Below, one piece after another: positions 36,266-44,021 of a stretch of DNA of 64,000 bases. The notes below the pieces were generated by a model. That model worked only from the letters and a program-made list of their open reading frames with translations, did not search any database and was not told where the DNA came from. Location of the stretch: contig NZ_CP084876.1 in assembly GCF_020525925.1 (NCBI RefSeq), positions 3,968,001-4,032,000 of the forward strand, given 5' to 3'. Each line of letters starts with the position of its first letter. The first letter of the stretch is position 1. The DNA comes from Klebsiella quasipneumoniae subsp. quasipneumoniae. Lineage in GTDB: Bacteria; Pseudomonadota; Gammaproteobacteria; Enterobacterales; Enterobacteriaceae. Position numbers and translations under genes: made by a program.

Positions 36266-36432
36266 CCACCCCGCTTAACGGATTCAAGGCCCTTAGCGAC
36301 CAATGCGCGGGCAATAGCGTTTACCGTTGGTGCTACACCAATCGGAGAACGCTTGCGCTCCTCTTCCTGAATTTCACGAATGGACTGAAGATGCTCCCGG
36401 CAAAGTGCTACCGTGATTTGTGATCGGTTCAT
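36262..36432 (-). CDS. Small basic protein (56 residues), possible ribbon-helix-helix
   Basis: The frame runs from ATG 36432 to TGA 36262 and encodes MNRSQITVALCREHLQSIRE and a further helix (TVNAIARALVAKGLESVKRG). The strand-helix-helix pattern suggests a small DNA-binding protein. The stop overlaps the next start by ATGA. Confidence 0.6.
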   Translation of the reverse strand: MNRSQITVALCREHLQSIREIQEEERKRSPIGVAPTVNAIARALVAKGLESVKRGG

Positions 36433-36556
36433 CTGCTTACCCCTGATATTTATACAGTCAATTTATATTGTAGTTTATGCAACATAAATGGCAAGCATTG
36501 CGTTTTATGAAACATAAAGGTACAAAAAAACCCGCCGGAGCGGGCTTGCCTTGAGA

Positions 36557-36934
36557 TTACTTGCAGGGGTTAGTCGTATTTGCACTATTCGTGCTTGTTG
36601 GAAGATCATCTACTGTCTTCCCTTCAACTACGTACACAACACCGGAAGAGAAAAAACCCTTTGATTTCATCGTTAGCGCGATGACAAAAGGCGAGTACCC
36701 TGAATATGCCCCAAAGCTGTTCTTTGAGTTCACCTCACCACAGACAAGCATTGCGATAGATCCATCGTCCTTTTCACCAACTTTTTTTGACACAACATCT
36801 CTAAATTGGGTAGATGATGGATCTTTCATGTCGTGCGATATCTCGCTTTTAGCCAACTCTATGGCTTTCTCTTCTGTAGGCTTACATGCCGTGAGAAATA
36901 AAAGTGATGAAATTAATACCATAATAATTTTCAT
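36557..36934 (-). CDS. Small predicted lipoprotein
   Basis: From ATG 36934 the 125-residue product has a lipoprotein signal (MKIIMVLISSLLFLTACKPT, lipobox LTAC). The open frame extends upstream 33 codons but only this start gives a proper signal. The mature part has two more cysteines (MLVCGEVN and a C-terminal NPCK) that may pair. Immediate neighbour of the membrane protein at 36964. Function unknown; envelope location in a prophage-like island suggests lysogenic conversion or exclusion. Confidence 0.7.
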   Translation of the reverse strand: MKIIMVLISSLLFLTACKPTEEKAIELAKSEISHDMKDPSSTQFRDVVSKKVGEKDDGSIAMLVCGEVNSKNSFGAYSGYSPFVIALTMKSKGFFSSGVVYVVEGKTVDDLPTSTNSANTTNPCK

Positions 36935-36963
36935 TGATGCCACCCTTGCTTGACGATGTCGAT

Positions 36964-37284
36964 TTATAAATCTTTGCCACAAAATCGGCACAATATTGCT
37001 TCTTTTTTTATTGTTTCGGCGCAATACGGACATTTTTTAGTATCGTCTACTGAACCGCCACCAGCAGAATCCGCGCCAAACACCTGTGGTTCAAGCTTAA
37101 CCACTCCGGGGTTTGTGAAAGACCAGACAAGCGCGGCTATCCAACCCAAGAAGCTCCAGCCCAGGACAATATTTAGCACCCATATTGCCGTAGCGTTTTT
37201 ATGCTCCCTTGAACTGGCTATAACGCCGGGAAGAACATAAATGATAATAGCGAATATCAAAACAATGATGTTCCATACTGACAT
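36964..37284 (-). CDS. Superinfection-immunity-like membrane protein with C-terminal zinc ribbon
   Basis: The 106-residue protein from ATG 37284 has an N-terminal hydrophobic hairpin ([40 protein letters not shown]) like the Imm superinfection family. It ends in a four-cysteine ribbon ([20 protein letters not shown]). Known members block phage DNA entry or are uncharacterised. The pairing with a small lipoprotein gene downstream is suggestive. Confidence 0.78.
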   Translation of the reverse strand: MSVWNIIVLIFAIIIYVLPGVIASSREHKNATAIWVLNIVLGWSFLGWIAALVWSFTNPGVVKLEPQVFGADSAGGGSVDDTKKCPYCAETIKKEAILCRFCGKDL

Positions 37285-37353
37285 CAACTTATCCCCAAAA
37301 GTAAATAAAGTATTATCGTAACATCGAAGAAGATTAATCCAATACATTCACCT

Positions 37354-37626
37354 TCATCGGCTTGTTTTTAACCTGAACGCTTGCCCATTGGGCTGAGCTA
37401 TTCCCATGCGGTGCCGGGTCTCCTTCGCGGCTTTGTGAAGGCCGCCGAAATCTTCCGCGCGGGCTGGAGGGCGGCGCACCTTCTGGAGACATTCATCCAT
37501 GCGCCGCCGCACCCAATCCCGGGCCTCATCTTCGGCACAATGATTCATCACCTCCATCCAGCGGGTAGCGGCCCGGCGATACAGCCCTTTAGCTTCAAGT
37601 GCTTCTGCCTTGCTGTCGTTTACCAT
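37354..37626 (-). CDS. PerC-family transcriptional regulator
   Basis: From ATG 37626, behind GAGGGGGATCGC, the 90-residue product MVNDSKAEALEAKGLYRRAA, with TRWMEV and a following RRRMDECL helix, has the PerC helix pattern. Family members activate virulence or phage genes. An upstream in-frame ATG at 37659 would overlap the ssb end. It sits directly after ssb, in the replication operon. Confidence 0.8.
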   Translation of the reverse strand: MVNDSKAEALEAKGLYRRAATRWMEVMNHCAEDEARDWVRRRMDECLQKVRRPPARAEDFGGLHKAAKETRHRMGIAQPNGQAFRLKTSR

Positions 37627-37639
37627 GTTGCGATCCCCC

Positions 37640-38086
37640 TCAGAGCGGTATGCTGTCATCAAATGGTGGTGTCTGGTCGTAGTCCTCATAGCCCGGCGGG
37701 GCCGGTTGCTGCTGCGCACGCCGTAGCGCGTCTGTTGCTTGCCCCTGCTGCCCCTGTCTGCCTCCGGGGCGGGCTGTTCTGGCGCTGATCACACTGTCGG
37801 CCAGTACCTGGTAACCCTGCTGGGTACCGCCATCCTGGCCCGTCCACTGATTGATCTGCATATTGCCCGCCACGCTGACGAGATCGCCTTTCTGGTGCTT
37901 GGCCAGCGCATCGGCCTGCTTCCCAAAGGCAATGACGCCCAGCCAGAAGGTAGCCTGCCCGTCCGCTGCGGCATTGCACGGCAGCGATACCGCCAGCCGG
38001 GCCATAGCCATGCTCGTACCTTTTCCCGTTGTCCGGGTCTCAGGGTCGGCCACCAGCCGCCCGTATGCTGAAATTTGTGCTGCCAT
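37640..38086 (-). CDS. ssb: Single-stranded DNA-binding protein (phage/plasmid type)
   Basis: The 148-residue protein has an OB-fold (ISAYGRLVADPETRTTGKGT, FWLGVIAFGKQADALAKHQK) and a Gln/Pro-rich tail ending in the acidic tip FDDSIPL. That tip resembles the partner-binding end of bacterial SSB (DDDIPF). ATG 38086 follows a GAGAGAGGTG site. It is separated from the primase gene by the iteron field, which suggests a replication module. Confidence 0.9.
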   Translation of the reverse strand: MAAQISAYGRLVADPETRTTGKGTSMAMARLAVSLPCNAAADGQATFWLGVIAFGKQADALAKHQKGDLVSVAGNMQINQWTGQDGGTQQGYQVLADSVISARTARPGGRQGQQGQATDALRRAQQQPAPPGYEDYDQTPPFDDSIPL

Positions 38087-38141
38087 GCTCACCTCTCTCT
38101 CGGCCAGTCTCTGTTTTTTTCTGATAATAAACAGAAATAGT

Positions 38142-38399
38142 GTTGGTTCAGTTGGTTCAGTTGGTTCACTGCCCGCCAGCCCGCGCCGTTACTGGGTTTT
38201 CCTGAACCAACTTCAGCAATTTTGCGTTGGTTCAGCGGGGCATTCTGTTGGTTCACCGCCTGCCAGGGAAAAAACTCTACGCGCCGGCGTTGGTTCAAAA
38301 CAGGCATTTGTTGGTTCAGTGTTGGTTCAGATTCATAATTAAAATGCTTATAAAACAGTAACCTTTAATTACTGAACCAACTGAACCAACTGAACCAAC
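38142..38399. repeat. Iteron field, 12 copies of GTTGGTTCA / TGAACCAAC; probable replication origin
   Basis: Forward copies begin at 38142, 38151, 38160, 38226, 38247, 38289, 38310 and 38321; inverted copies begin at 38203, 38373, 38382 and 38391. The first three and the last three are contiguous at nine-base period. The field fills the gap between the primase/helicase and ssb genes, the expected place for an origin recognised by a P4-alpha-like protein. The same nonamer recurs at 24099-24218. Confidence 0.85.
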
Positions 38400-38424
38400 A
38401 CTTTTTACTCGTATGTGAGAAATA

Positions 38425-41202
38425 CTATTCCTCTGGCTGGTTGTAGTCCTCCGGCAGGTAGTTGAGGACGTAAACGTTGATCTGCCTCCCCTGGATACGT
38501 GGAGACTTGCGCTGATATCCGCGTCCGCTGCTCGGCGGCGTCAGCATTCCCGCTCTTTTCAGTACTTCGGCAAACTGCTTGTGATTAAAGCCCGCGGCGA
38601 TTTCCTTCTCGAACGTTGCCGGGAACGTATAGAACGATATCGGGCTCTCGTCGTGTTCCCCCTGGCGCCGCCGGTAGCCGGCTAGTTCTTTTATTGGCAG
38701 GTCGGCCGGGCTGTAAGGAAACGGTGCAAACCGGCTCAGGCCGTAGGCGTTAAGAAACGCCTCCGTTTGCTCGATGATCTGCTGATGCTCTTTGTTGCCG
38801 GTGCCGAACTCCCGCAGCCAGGCGTTATAGCTGTGCTGTACCGCATCCCGGCAGGTCTGTGCATCCCAGCCGGTGATGCCGGCGCTCAGCAGCAACGCCG
38901 CCTCCAGAATAGCGAACCTGGCGGCTACGCGATGTACCTGCTCGCCGTAGTCTGCAGGTATCAGGCTGCGCCAGCGGGCCTCACACTCCCGGACAGCTTC
39001 TGTAGCCTGCTGCTGGTGGTCGGCCAGCCACTTAATCCACAGCCGCCCAGCGGCGCCGTGGTGGTGCTGGTATGCCTCCTTCAGCGCATCCGCATGCTGC
39101 TTCCCGTTCCGGTGCTCGTGGAAGTGAACCGCCTTACTCAGCGGGATATTCAGCAGCCGCACCAGCTGCCCGGCTTTGGTCCTGCGGCCGGCGCCCGCGA
39201 TGAAGGTTTCCAAATCCATCTCGCCGGTGCTGATTGCCACGGTCCGCCAGCGCTTTAAGTCCCGGTTGCCGCCCTCCTTCGCACCCTGCAGCTTCCCCAC
39301 CCCGTTAAAAAGCGCATAGGCAGACTGCGACACGCTTACCGGGTCGGATCCCTGTCCGACCTCATCCAGCGGCATCAGGCCGTCATTGTGTGCGGCGGCT
39401 TCGTTCGCCAGCCCCAGCGCCGTGCCGTACCACGTCAGACGCAGTAAATCCGGGTTGCCATACAGGCTGCTGGCCACGTTCGCCGTGGTGGTCTTGCCCG
39501 CGCTCGACTGCTCATAGAAGTGGATCCCGAAGCCATCGGCGCCCGCCAGGCCAATCAGCGGCGCCGCCAGCGCTGCGGCGGTCGCAGTCATCATGGAGTA
39601 GTTACCGGCTACCAGGTGCGCCACGCTGCCGCGCCAGTCCTCAGCGGTGCCTTTGACGGTGTAGCCGGCCGCCGCCGAGCTGCGGCCGTTGAACAGCACC
39701 GGATGTTCCGGCGTTCCGATAACCTCGCCGTCCGGCATGATGTATGCCCCGCACTGCCAGCCCGTCGCGTGGGCAACGCGCCACAGCTCCCGCGCGCCGC
39801 TGCGCTGTAGCCAGTCGGCAAGGATCGCGCGCAGGCTGCTTTTGGTGGTGACGTTAATCCCGCCCGCCTTCAGGGTGCGCCAGCCTTCACGCTCGCCAAT
39901 ATCAGCCAGGGGGATTGCGGCCGTCGTGAGAGCGCTGACCCCGAATGCCTGCCAGCGGATAATCAGGTACTGGTCTTTATCATCCCGCCCGGTACCTACC
40001 ACCTCCAGCGGAGAACATAACCACGCCTCCTGGTTGATAACCTCGCCGCTGTCCTTATCCACTTTCGGCGTAACCCAGAAAACGCCGTCTGCGCGGCTCT
40101 CAACGTGCGGCTTCAGCGGATCTTTCTCTGGCTGGCCGGATTTACCGCCCTCAATGGCCTGTAACTGCGGTTTCACGCTTTCCCCCTGCGGTTGATACAT
40201 CGAATCGTTAAAGGCTGCTGTAGCGGCTTCCAGCCCGTTCTGTTGGTGGTAATCGTTCCAGTCGGTTTTGTTGTCGGTCGGGGGCAGCGATACCCAGCCA
40301 GCCACGGATAAGGCGGCTTTTTCTGCGGCGTCTTTGCCCGTATTGGTGCCCCCACTTTCGGGGCCTCCTTGCTGGTGGTCGTTATCAGCGGCGATGATGA
40401 TTTGTGCCTGTGGGTACTTCCGGCGCATGACTTCGGCGACGGGCAGCAGGTTGCCCGCGTCGATTGCTGCTACTGTCAGCGCGTCTGTGCGAATTAAGTG
40501 ACACGTTAGAGCGGTAGCCAGCCCCTCGGCAATCACGACGCTTTGAGGCCGTTCCAGCGCGTTTACGGCGTAATATGCCCCGCGCTTTGCCGATCCCTTA
40601 ATGAGTCGCTTTTCTCCCTGCGGGGTGATGGTCTGCGCGGCTGTGACTGCGCCGGATTCATCCACCAGCTCCAGCAATAACGAACCATCGGGCATAAGCG
40701 GGTATTTAAACCCGGTCAGCCCTTTTGATTGCAGGTACTCAGATTCTCCCTGTATGGATCTCAGGCGCATTCCGGTATACAGACGGGCAAACGTAGCCCT
40801 TCGCTGATCTGCGTCCTCTGCTGCCTGTTTCTGGCGCTCCTGCTCACGCTGCTGGCGGTCTGCGGCTAACTGCCTCTGTCTCTGGCTGGCAGCGTCTGGT
40901 GCTGATTCTGCGGCCCGGTAATCAATACCCAGCACATCAGCGGCAAGCTGTGCCGCCTCCGTGGTGTCGCAGTTGTTCACCTTCTTAATCAGGTCTAAGC
41001 CATCGCCCGCGCCGCACTGGTTGCAGATAAAGCTGCCGCGCCCGTTGTCGTCGAATCTGAAACGGTCTTTCCCACCACATGCAGGGCAGGGGGCATGGCG
41101 GCGCGATGAATCAGGAACGTCGATAGACAATCCGGCCAGCACATAAGGCCATCGCCCTGCTGCGGCGCTGGTCACTTCGCGGATAAGGTCGATATTACGC
41201 AT
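38425..41202 (-). CDS. Primase/helicase, TOPRIM plus DUF927, satellite-phage replication protein
   Basis: The 925-residue protein has an N-terminal zinc finger (C39-x2-C42 and C60-x2-C63; ACGGKDRFRFDDNGRGSFIC). A TOPRIM-like domain follows at about 215-300 (VVIAEGLATALTCHLI; IIIAADNDHQQGG). A DUF927 region (ESRADGVFWVTPKVDKDSG) contains a Walker A loop (EQSSAGKTTTAN, about residue 567). The C-terminal part may bind the origin. The architecture is that of P4-alpha-like proteins in phage satellites and integrative islands. It lies beside the iteron field and ssb. Confidence 0.92.
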   Translation of the reverse strand: MRNIDLIREVTSAAAGRWPYVLAGLSIDVPDSSRRHAPCPACGGKDRFRFDDNGRGSFICNQCGAGDGLDLIKKVNNCDTTEAAQLAADVLGIDYRAAESAPDAASQRQRQLAADRQQREQERQKQAAEDADQRRATFARLYTGMRLRSIQGESEYLQSKGLTGFKYPLMPDGSLLLELVDESGAVTAAQTITPQGEKRLIKGSAKRGAYYAVNALERPQSVVIAEGLATALTCHLIRTDALTVAAIDAGNLLPVAEVMRRKYPQAQIIIAADNDHQQGGPESGGTNTGKDAAEKAALSVAGWVSLPPTDNKTDWNDYHQQNGLEAATAAFNDSMYQPQGESVKPQLQAIEGGKSGQPEKDPLKPHVESRADGVFWVTPKVDKDSGEVINQEAWLCSPLEVVGTGRDDKDQYLIIRWQAFGVSALTTAAIPLADIGEREGWRTLKAGGINVTTKSSLRAILADWLQRSGARELWRVAHATGWQCGAYIMPDGEVIGTPEHPVLFNGRSSAAAGYTVKGTAEDWRGSVAHLVAGNYSMMTATAAALAAPLIGLAGADGFGIHFYEQSSAGKTTTANVASSLYGNPDLLRLTWYGTALGLANEAAAHNDGLMPLDEVGQGSDPVSVSQSAYALFNGVGKLQGAKEGGNRDLKRWRTVAISTGEMDLETFIAGAGRRTKAGQLVRLLNIPLSKAVHFHEHRNGKQHADALKEAYQHHHGAAGRLWIKWLADHQQQATEAVRECEARWRSLIPADYGEQVHRVAARFAILEAALLLSAGITGWDAQTCRDAVQHSYNAWLREFGTGNKEHQQIIEQTEAFLNAYGLSRFAPFPYSPADLPIKELAGYRRRQGEHDESPISFYTFPATFEKEIAAGFNHKQFAEVLKRAGMLTPPSSGRGYQRKSPRIQGRQINVYVLNYLPEDYNQPEE

Positions 41203-41216
41203 TCGTGTTACCTCCC

Positions 41217-41843
41217 TCAGTGCGCCGCTGGCATTTCAGGCAAGCCGTTTTCATTCAGATCGGCAATGAATCCATCGTGTAGCTCTGCCAGCGTTTCACG
41301 CCCGAACGGGGTCAATTCCCCGCGCTCCGTGTCGATCATGGCCTGATAAAAAACAATGGCGTTCGCTGTTCCCTGCTCAATGCCGTAGCGCTCAATCATT
41401 GCGCCCTCCATGTTGTTAGCCATCGCCAGACGTTCCGCGAACGGGTAAACCACAATCCCCGCCGTGCCATTTGAATAAAACGTCACCAGCGACGATTTGC
41501 CGTCATCCTCCGTGATGGTGGTTGTGCCGTTTTCGCGCTTCATCTCAGAAATGAACGTCGCAGCAATCAGCCAGCGCCACATAGTGACGTTATGCTGCGC
41601 GGTAAAGTCGAACCAGCCACGCGCCCCGCCATCAGCAACGGCAAAATGTATGGCGTATCCGATATCTGGCTTGTCGTCGTACTCTCCGGCGTCAAGGCCG
41701 TTCACGGCGCTCTCGTAGCTGATAAGAGCAACCAGCTCAAATCCCCCGGCATCATTGCGGGTCATGATATTGACGCCGTGCGGTGTGGCTTCGGCGCGTA
41801 ATACGTCGTCATTTCCCGGTGTGAATTTCTCTACGTTGCTCAT
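41217..41843 (-). CDS. Island protein of unknown function (208 residues)
   Basis: Soluble acidic protein starting MSNVEKFTPGNDDVLRAEAT with no signal peptide. It overlaps the preceding gene by four bases (ATGA) and ends 15 bp before the primase start, so it belongs to the same overlapping operon. Recurrent in P4-like islands by style, but I cannot assign a family. Confidence 0.72.
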   Translation of the reverse strand: MSNVEKFTPGNDDVLRAEATPHGVNIMTRNDAGGFELVALISYESAVNGLDAGEYDDKPDIGYAIHFAVADGGARGWFDFTAQHNVTMWRWLIAATFISEMKRENGTTTITEDDGKSSLVTFYSNGTAGIVVYPFAERLAMANNMEGAMIERYGIEQGTANAIVFYQAMIDTERGELTPFGRETLAELHDGFIADLNENGLPEMPAAH

Positions 41844-42052
41844 GCTTTGCCGTCCAGACTCAAATCCATATCAACTAACTCGCCTTCTACTGAATCCATC
41901 AGCTCGGGGATACCATCCAGAAGGGTAATGACTGCGCCAATAAGATGATCCGTGCCGCTATCTTTTTTAATCGGTGCTTCAAGCCAAAGAGAAAGAACTT
42001 GCTGCGCTTGCTTGATACGGCAGGCTGAATCAATCAGGGATAACTTGCTCAT
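41840..42052 (-). CDS. Small island protein (70 residues)
   Basis: Helical protein (SACRIKQAQQVLSLWLEAPI; AVITLLDGIPELMDSVEGEL), with ATGA overlaps at both ends. Sequence style matches the two preceding small proteins (helical, acidic C-terminus), so they may be distant paralogues. Function unknown. Confidence 0.68.
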   Translation of the reverse strand: MSKLSLIDSACRIKQAQQVLSLWLEAPIKKDSGTDHLIGAVITLLDGIPELMDSVEGELVDMDLSLDGKA

Positions 42053-42309
42053 GCGCTGCCCTCCCGATACTCGCGCATCTTCGTTAGTTCATCAGCCAGG
42101 CGATTAACTTTGCGCTCGGTTCTAATGGTTGCGCATCTCAATTCGGTGATTAATGTCGCAAGTCTGGCACCATAAAGCGGATTGGCGGCACGTAATGGCC
42201 CGTCCAGATAAAGATTCCATAACTCAAGCAATTCACTGGCATAGCGCACCGCTGCCGTTGCGTCACCTGTCGGGATTGTTTCTGGTTCAATTACGGCGAC
42301 TGTATTCAT
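42049..42309 (-). CDS. Small island protein (86 residues)
   Basis: Helical protein (VRYASELLELWNLYLDGPLR; TIRTERKVNRLADELTKMRE) ending EGSA, as does the upstream neighbour. ATGA overlaps at both ends show translational coupling. Function unknown. Confidence 0.68.
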   Translation of the reverse strand: MNTVAVIEPETIPTGDATAAVRYASELLELWNLYLDGPLRAANPLYGARLATLITELRCATIRTERKVNRLADELTKMREYREGSA

Positions 42310-42569
42310 GCGCTGCCCTCCGCATCAATTCTGGCCATATCGACAATCGTCAGGACTTTACTCAGCCAGCAATACACGATTTCGGCCTGTTCATCGTTTA
42401 GTTGAGTGGCTAAATCAGTCATAACGTGAGCCAGCCCATTGCGGGCGCGGGTCATGCGTTCCGCGGTACGCTCTGCCAGCGTAAAATCTTCCGGATAAGG
42501 TTGCACACGGGATAGCATTGCCTCGGCCTCTTGCTCGGCAGGATGGCGGTATATAGCGTTTATATTCAT
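42306..42569 (-). CDS. Small island protein (87 residues)
   Basis: Starts MNINAIYRHPAEQEAEAMLS, helical throughout, ends AEGSA. It has ATGA overlaps with both neighbours. The N-terminal MN-start and shared EGSA tail suggest kinship with the gene at 42049. Function unknown. Confidence 0.68.
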   Translation of the reverse strand: MNINAIYRHPAEQEAEAMLSRVQPYPEDFTLAERTAERMTRARNGLAHVMTDLATQLNDEQAEIVYCWLSKVLTIVDMARIDAEGSA

Positions 42570-42883
42570 TTGGCTGACCTCACCTTTGATTCCTTCCCGC
42601 AGTCAGAACGACATACACCCGCGTTCGCTGCGGTATCGTTCAGCGCCAGCACCACCTCACCAACCGTACCCAGCATTGCGCCTATTTTGCGCATGTCTCC
42701 CTTTGCGGTTTCCTCGGTGTAGTTGCCATTGTCCGTAGCCCAGAACATCAGGCTGCCAATGGCACTAATGCCGAGCATCAAATCACTCACGGCCTCGTCT
42801 TTGCGGTTCTGAATGCTTTCCAGCTCATCAGCGGTGACGCCTTTGCCGAACTCGTGGCGAACTAAATCGTTATACAGGCTCAT
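42566..42883 (-). CDS. Small island protein (105 residues)
   Basis: Begins MSLYNDLVRHEFGKGVTADE; a hydrophobic stretch (LMLGISAIGSLMFWATDNGN) may be buried or membrane-associated. Two cysteines near the end (GVCRSDCGKES). ATGA overlaps at both ends place it in the coupled chain. Function unknown. Confidence 0.68.
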   Translation of the reverse strand: MSLYNDLVRHEFGKGVTADELESIQNRKDEAVSDLMLGISAIGSLMFWATDNGNYTEETAKGDMRKIGAMLGTVGEVVLALNDTAANAGVCRSDCGKESKVRSAK

Positions 42884-43845
42884 GCAGCCACCTCCCGAAC
42901 GCGGGTAATGCGCACATGGCTGAGACCTTCACGCTGCGCCTGAAGCACTGCGTGGGCCGTTGCTGTTTTGGTGTCGCTGGATGTGAGTTGATAGCCGATA
43001 CCAACCGTTAAACCGCGCTTATTAACGGCGTAGCCGGTGATGCGGAAATAGTTACGCATGAGCCACCTCCAGACGGATGCGACCAGCGAAAAAGCAGACG
43101 TGATCCCGAACCAGAGAACGGCGGGCTTCACGCTCAGAAGGTGCGGCGATATGGTGAATTTTTGCGGTAATTGTCGGCATATCGCGGCGAACAGCGGCGA
43201 TAATCCAGATAAATTGCGGAATTTGGGTGAGGGTAGTAGCCATGCGGCAGCCTCCATTCGATAGCGGGTAACGCTACCACCGGAAACGCCAATTTCACTG
43301 GTGGTAGCCCAAGCAGGGTTGGCGTAACCGGCTCGAATGGATACCGGCGCTTCCGAAGAAGCCCCTGCCTGAGCCACCATTGCTCTTGCGAGGCGCTGGA
43401 TTATATCCCAACGCTCAAAAAAAGGGTGAGTCAGACTAACGGCACAAAAAAAGACGCTAGGCGCGTCATGTGTCGCCATTCGAATTACCAGGACGCCAAT
43501 CCCGGCACCAGATTTTGCTGGTGCGCTATAACCATAGACCGGGATACCGTCAGTCCGCAAGCCCTTTTTGTCACGGTGCGGCAATTTATAGCTGGCGGTG
43601 TGATGGGCCCCGCATCCACCGCCGGCGCCGGACACGCTATCTTCCAGATAGTCAGTTTCCGAACGCTTACCCGCGCGTGTACTTGTCTCGAAACTCTGCC
43701 AGGCGTTTTGTACGCTACTATCAGTGGCCCGCAAAGTGACAGGTTTTGACAGGTTTCCACGGTGGCGCACCGCCTGCAGAGCGTTAACTTTTGCATACAT
43801 CAGGCCAGCCAGAGAGAGGCTTTTACCCTGGGCGGCGGCAATCAT
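42880..43845 (-). CDS. Ash-family (P4-type) long frame with overlapping inner genes
   Basis: The 321-codon frame contains the Ash-like region around residues 125-205 (MATHDAPSVFFCAVSLTHPF, RAMVAQAGASSEAPVSIRAG, YANPAWATTSEI). Its last 59 codons (from ATG 43059, MRNYFRITGYAVNKRGLTVG) look like a separate small gene whose ATG overlaps the stop of the Icd-like frame (ATGCGTAA). Thus the locus may make a long fusion and also the short end product. In P4, ash and related genes are compactly arranged near the replication genes. Start ATG overlaps the previous stop (ATGA). Confidence 0.72.
   Translation of the reverse strand: MIAAAQGKSLSLAGLMYAKVNALQAVRHRGNLSKPVTLRATDSSVQNAWQSFETSTRAGKRSETDYLEDSVSGAGGGCGAHHTASYKLPHRDKKGLRTDGIPVYGYSAPAKSGAGIGVLVIRMATHDAPSVFFCAVSLTHPFFERWDIIQRLARAMVAQAGASSEAPVSIRAGYANPAWATTSEIGVSGGSVTRYRMEAAAWLLPSPKFRNLSGLSPLFAAICRQLPQKFTISPHLLSVKPAVLWFGITSAFSLVASVWRWLMRNYFRITGYAVNKRGLTVGIGYQLTSSDTKTATAHAVLQAQREGLSHVRITRVREVAA
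43052..43243 (-). CDS. Icd-like host cell-division inhibitor family protein, nested in the Ash frame
   Basis: In another frame of the same strand, 63 codons encode MATTLTQIPQFIWIIAAVRR, then PSEREARRSLVRDHVCFFAG and RLEVAHA. This is the known pattern of Icd-like proteins from enterobacterial islands and P1-like phages. The frame is fully inside the Ash frame, and its stop overlaps the ATG at 43059. Two-frame coding of this stretch is unusual but typical for this locus type. Activity on division is family-level inference. Confidence 0.65.
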   Translation of the reverse strand: MATTLTQIPQFIWIIAAVRRDMPTITAKIHHIAAPSEREARRSLVRDHVCFFAGRIRLEVAHA

Positions 43846-44021
43846 TGCTTCACCTCCGTGTACTCCTTCATGAAGCGCTCAATGGGCTGTACGCATGGGA
43901 ACTGGTAACCTTCGCGGTAGAATGTCACCCGGTTATGCGCTACAGTGGCCACGCTCACCATCTGGCCGTGAGCGTCGCGGTAGGAGTGATTTGGCAGCGG
44001 TGCGCTGGTGGGCTTATTCAT
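43842..44021 (-). CDS. DUF4222-like small protein (59 residues)
   Basis: From ATG 44021 to TGA 43842 the product reads MNKPTSAPLPNHSYRDAHGQ, then VATVAHNRVTFYREGYQFPC and FMKEYTEV. The YRDAHG...V..V....V.F.R.GY..PC pattern fits DUF4222 proteins common in prophages. It overlaps both neighbours by ATGA. Confidence 0.7.
   Translation of the reverse strand: MNKPTSAPLPNHSYRDAHGQMVSVATVAHNRVTFYREGYQFPCVQPIERFMKEYTEVKQ

Noticed and set aside
38142..38399. CRISPR array
   Set aside because: The repeats are only nine bases, occur in both orientations and have irregular spacing; they are iterons. No cas genes are present and no other CRISPR-like array was seen.
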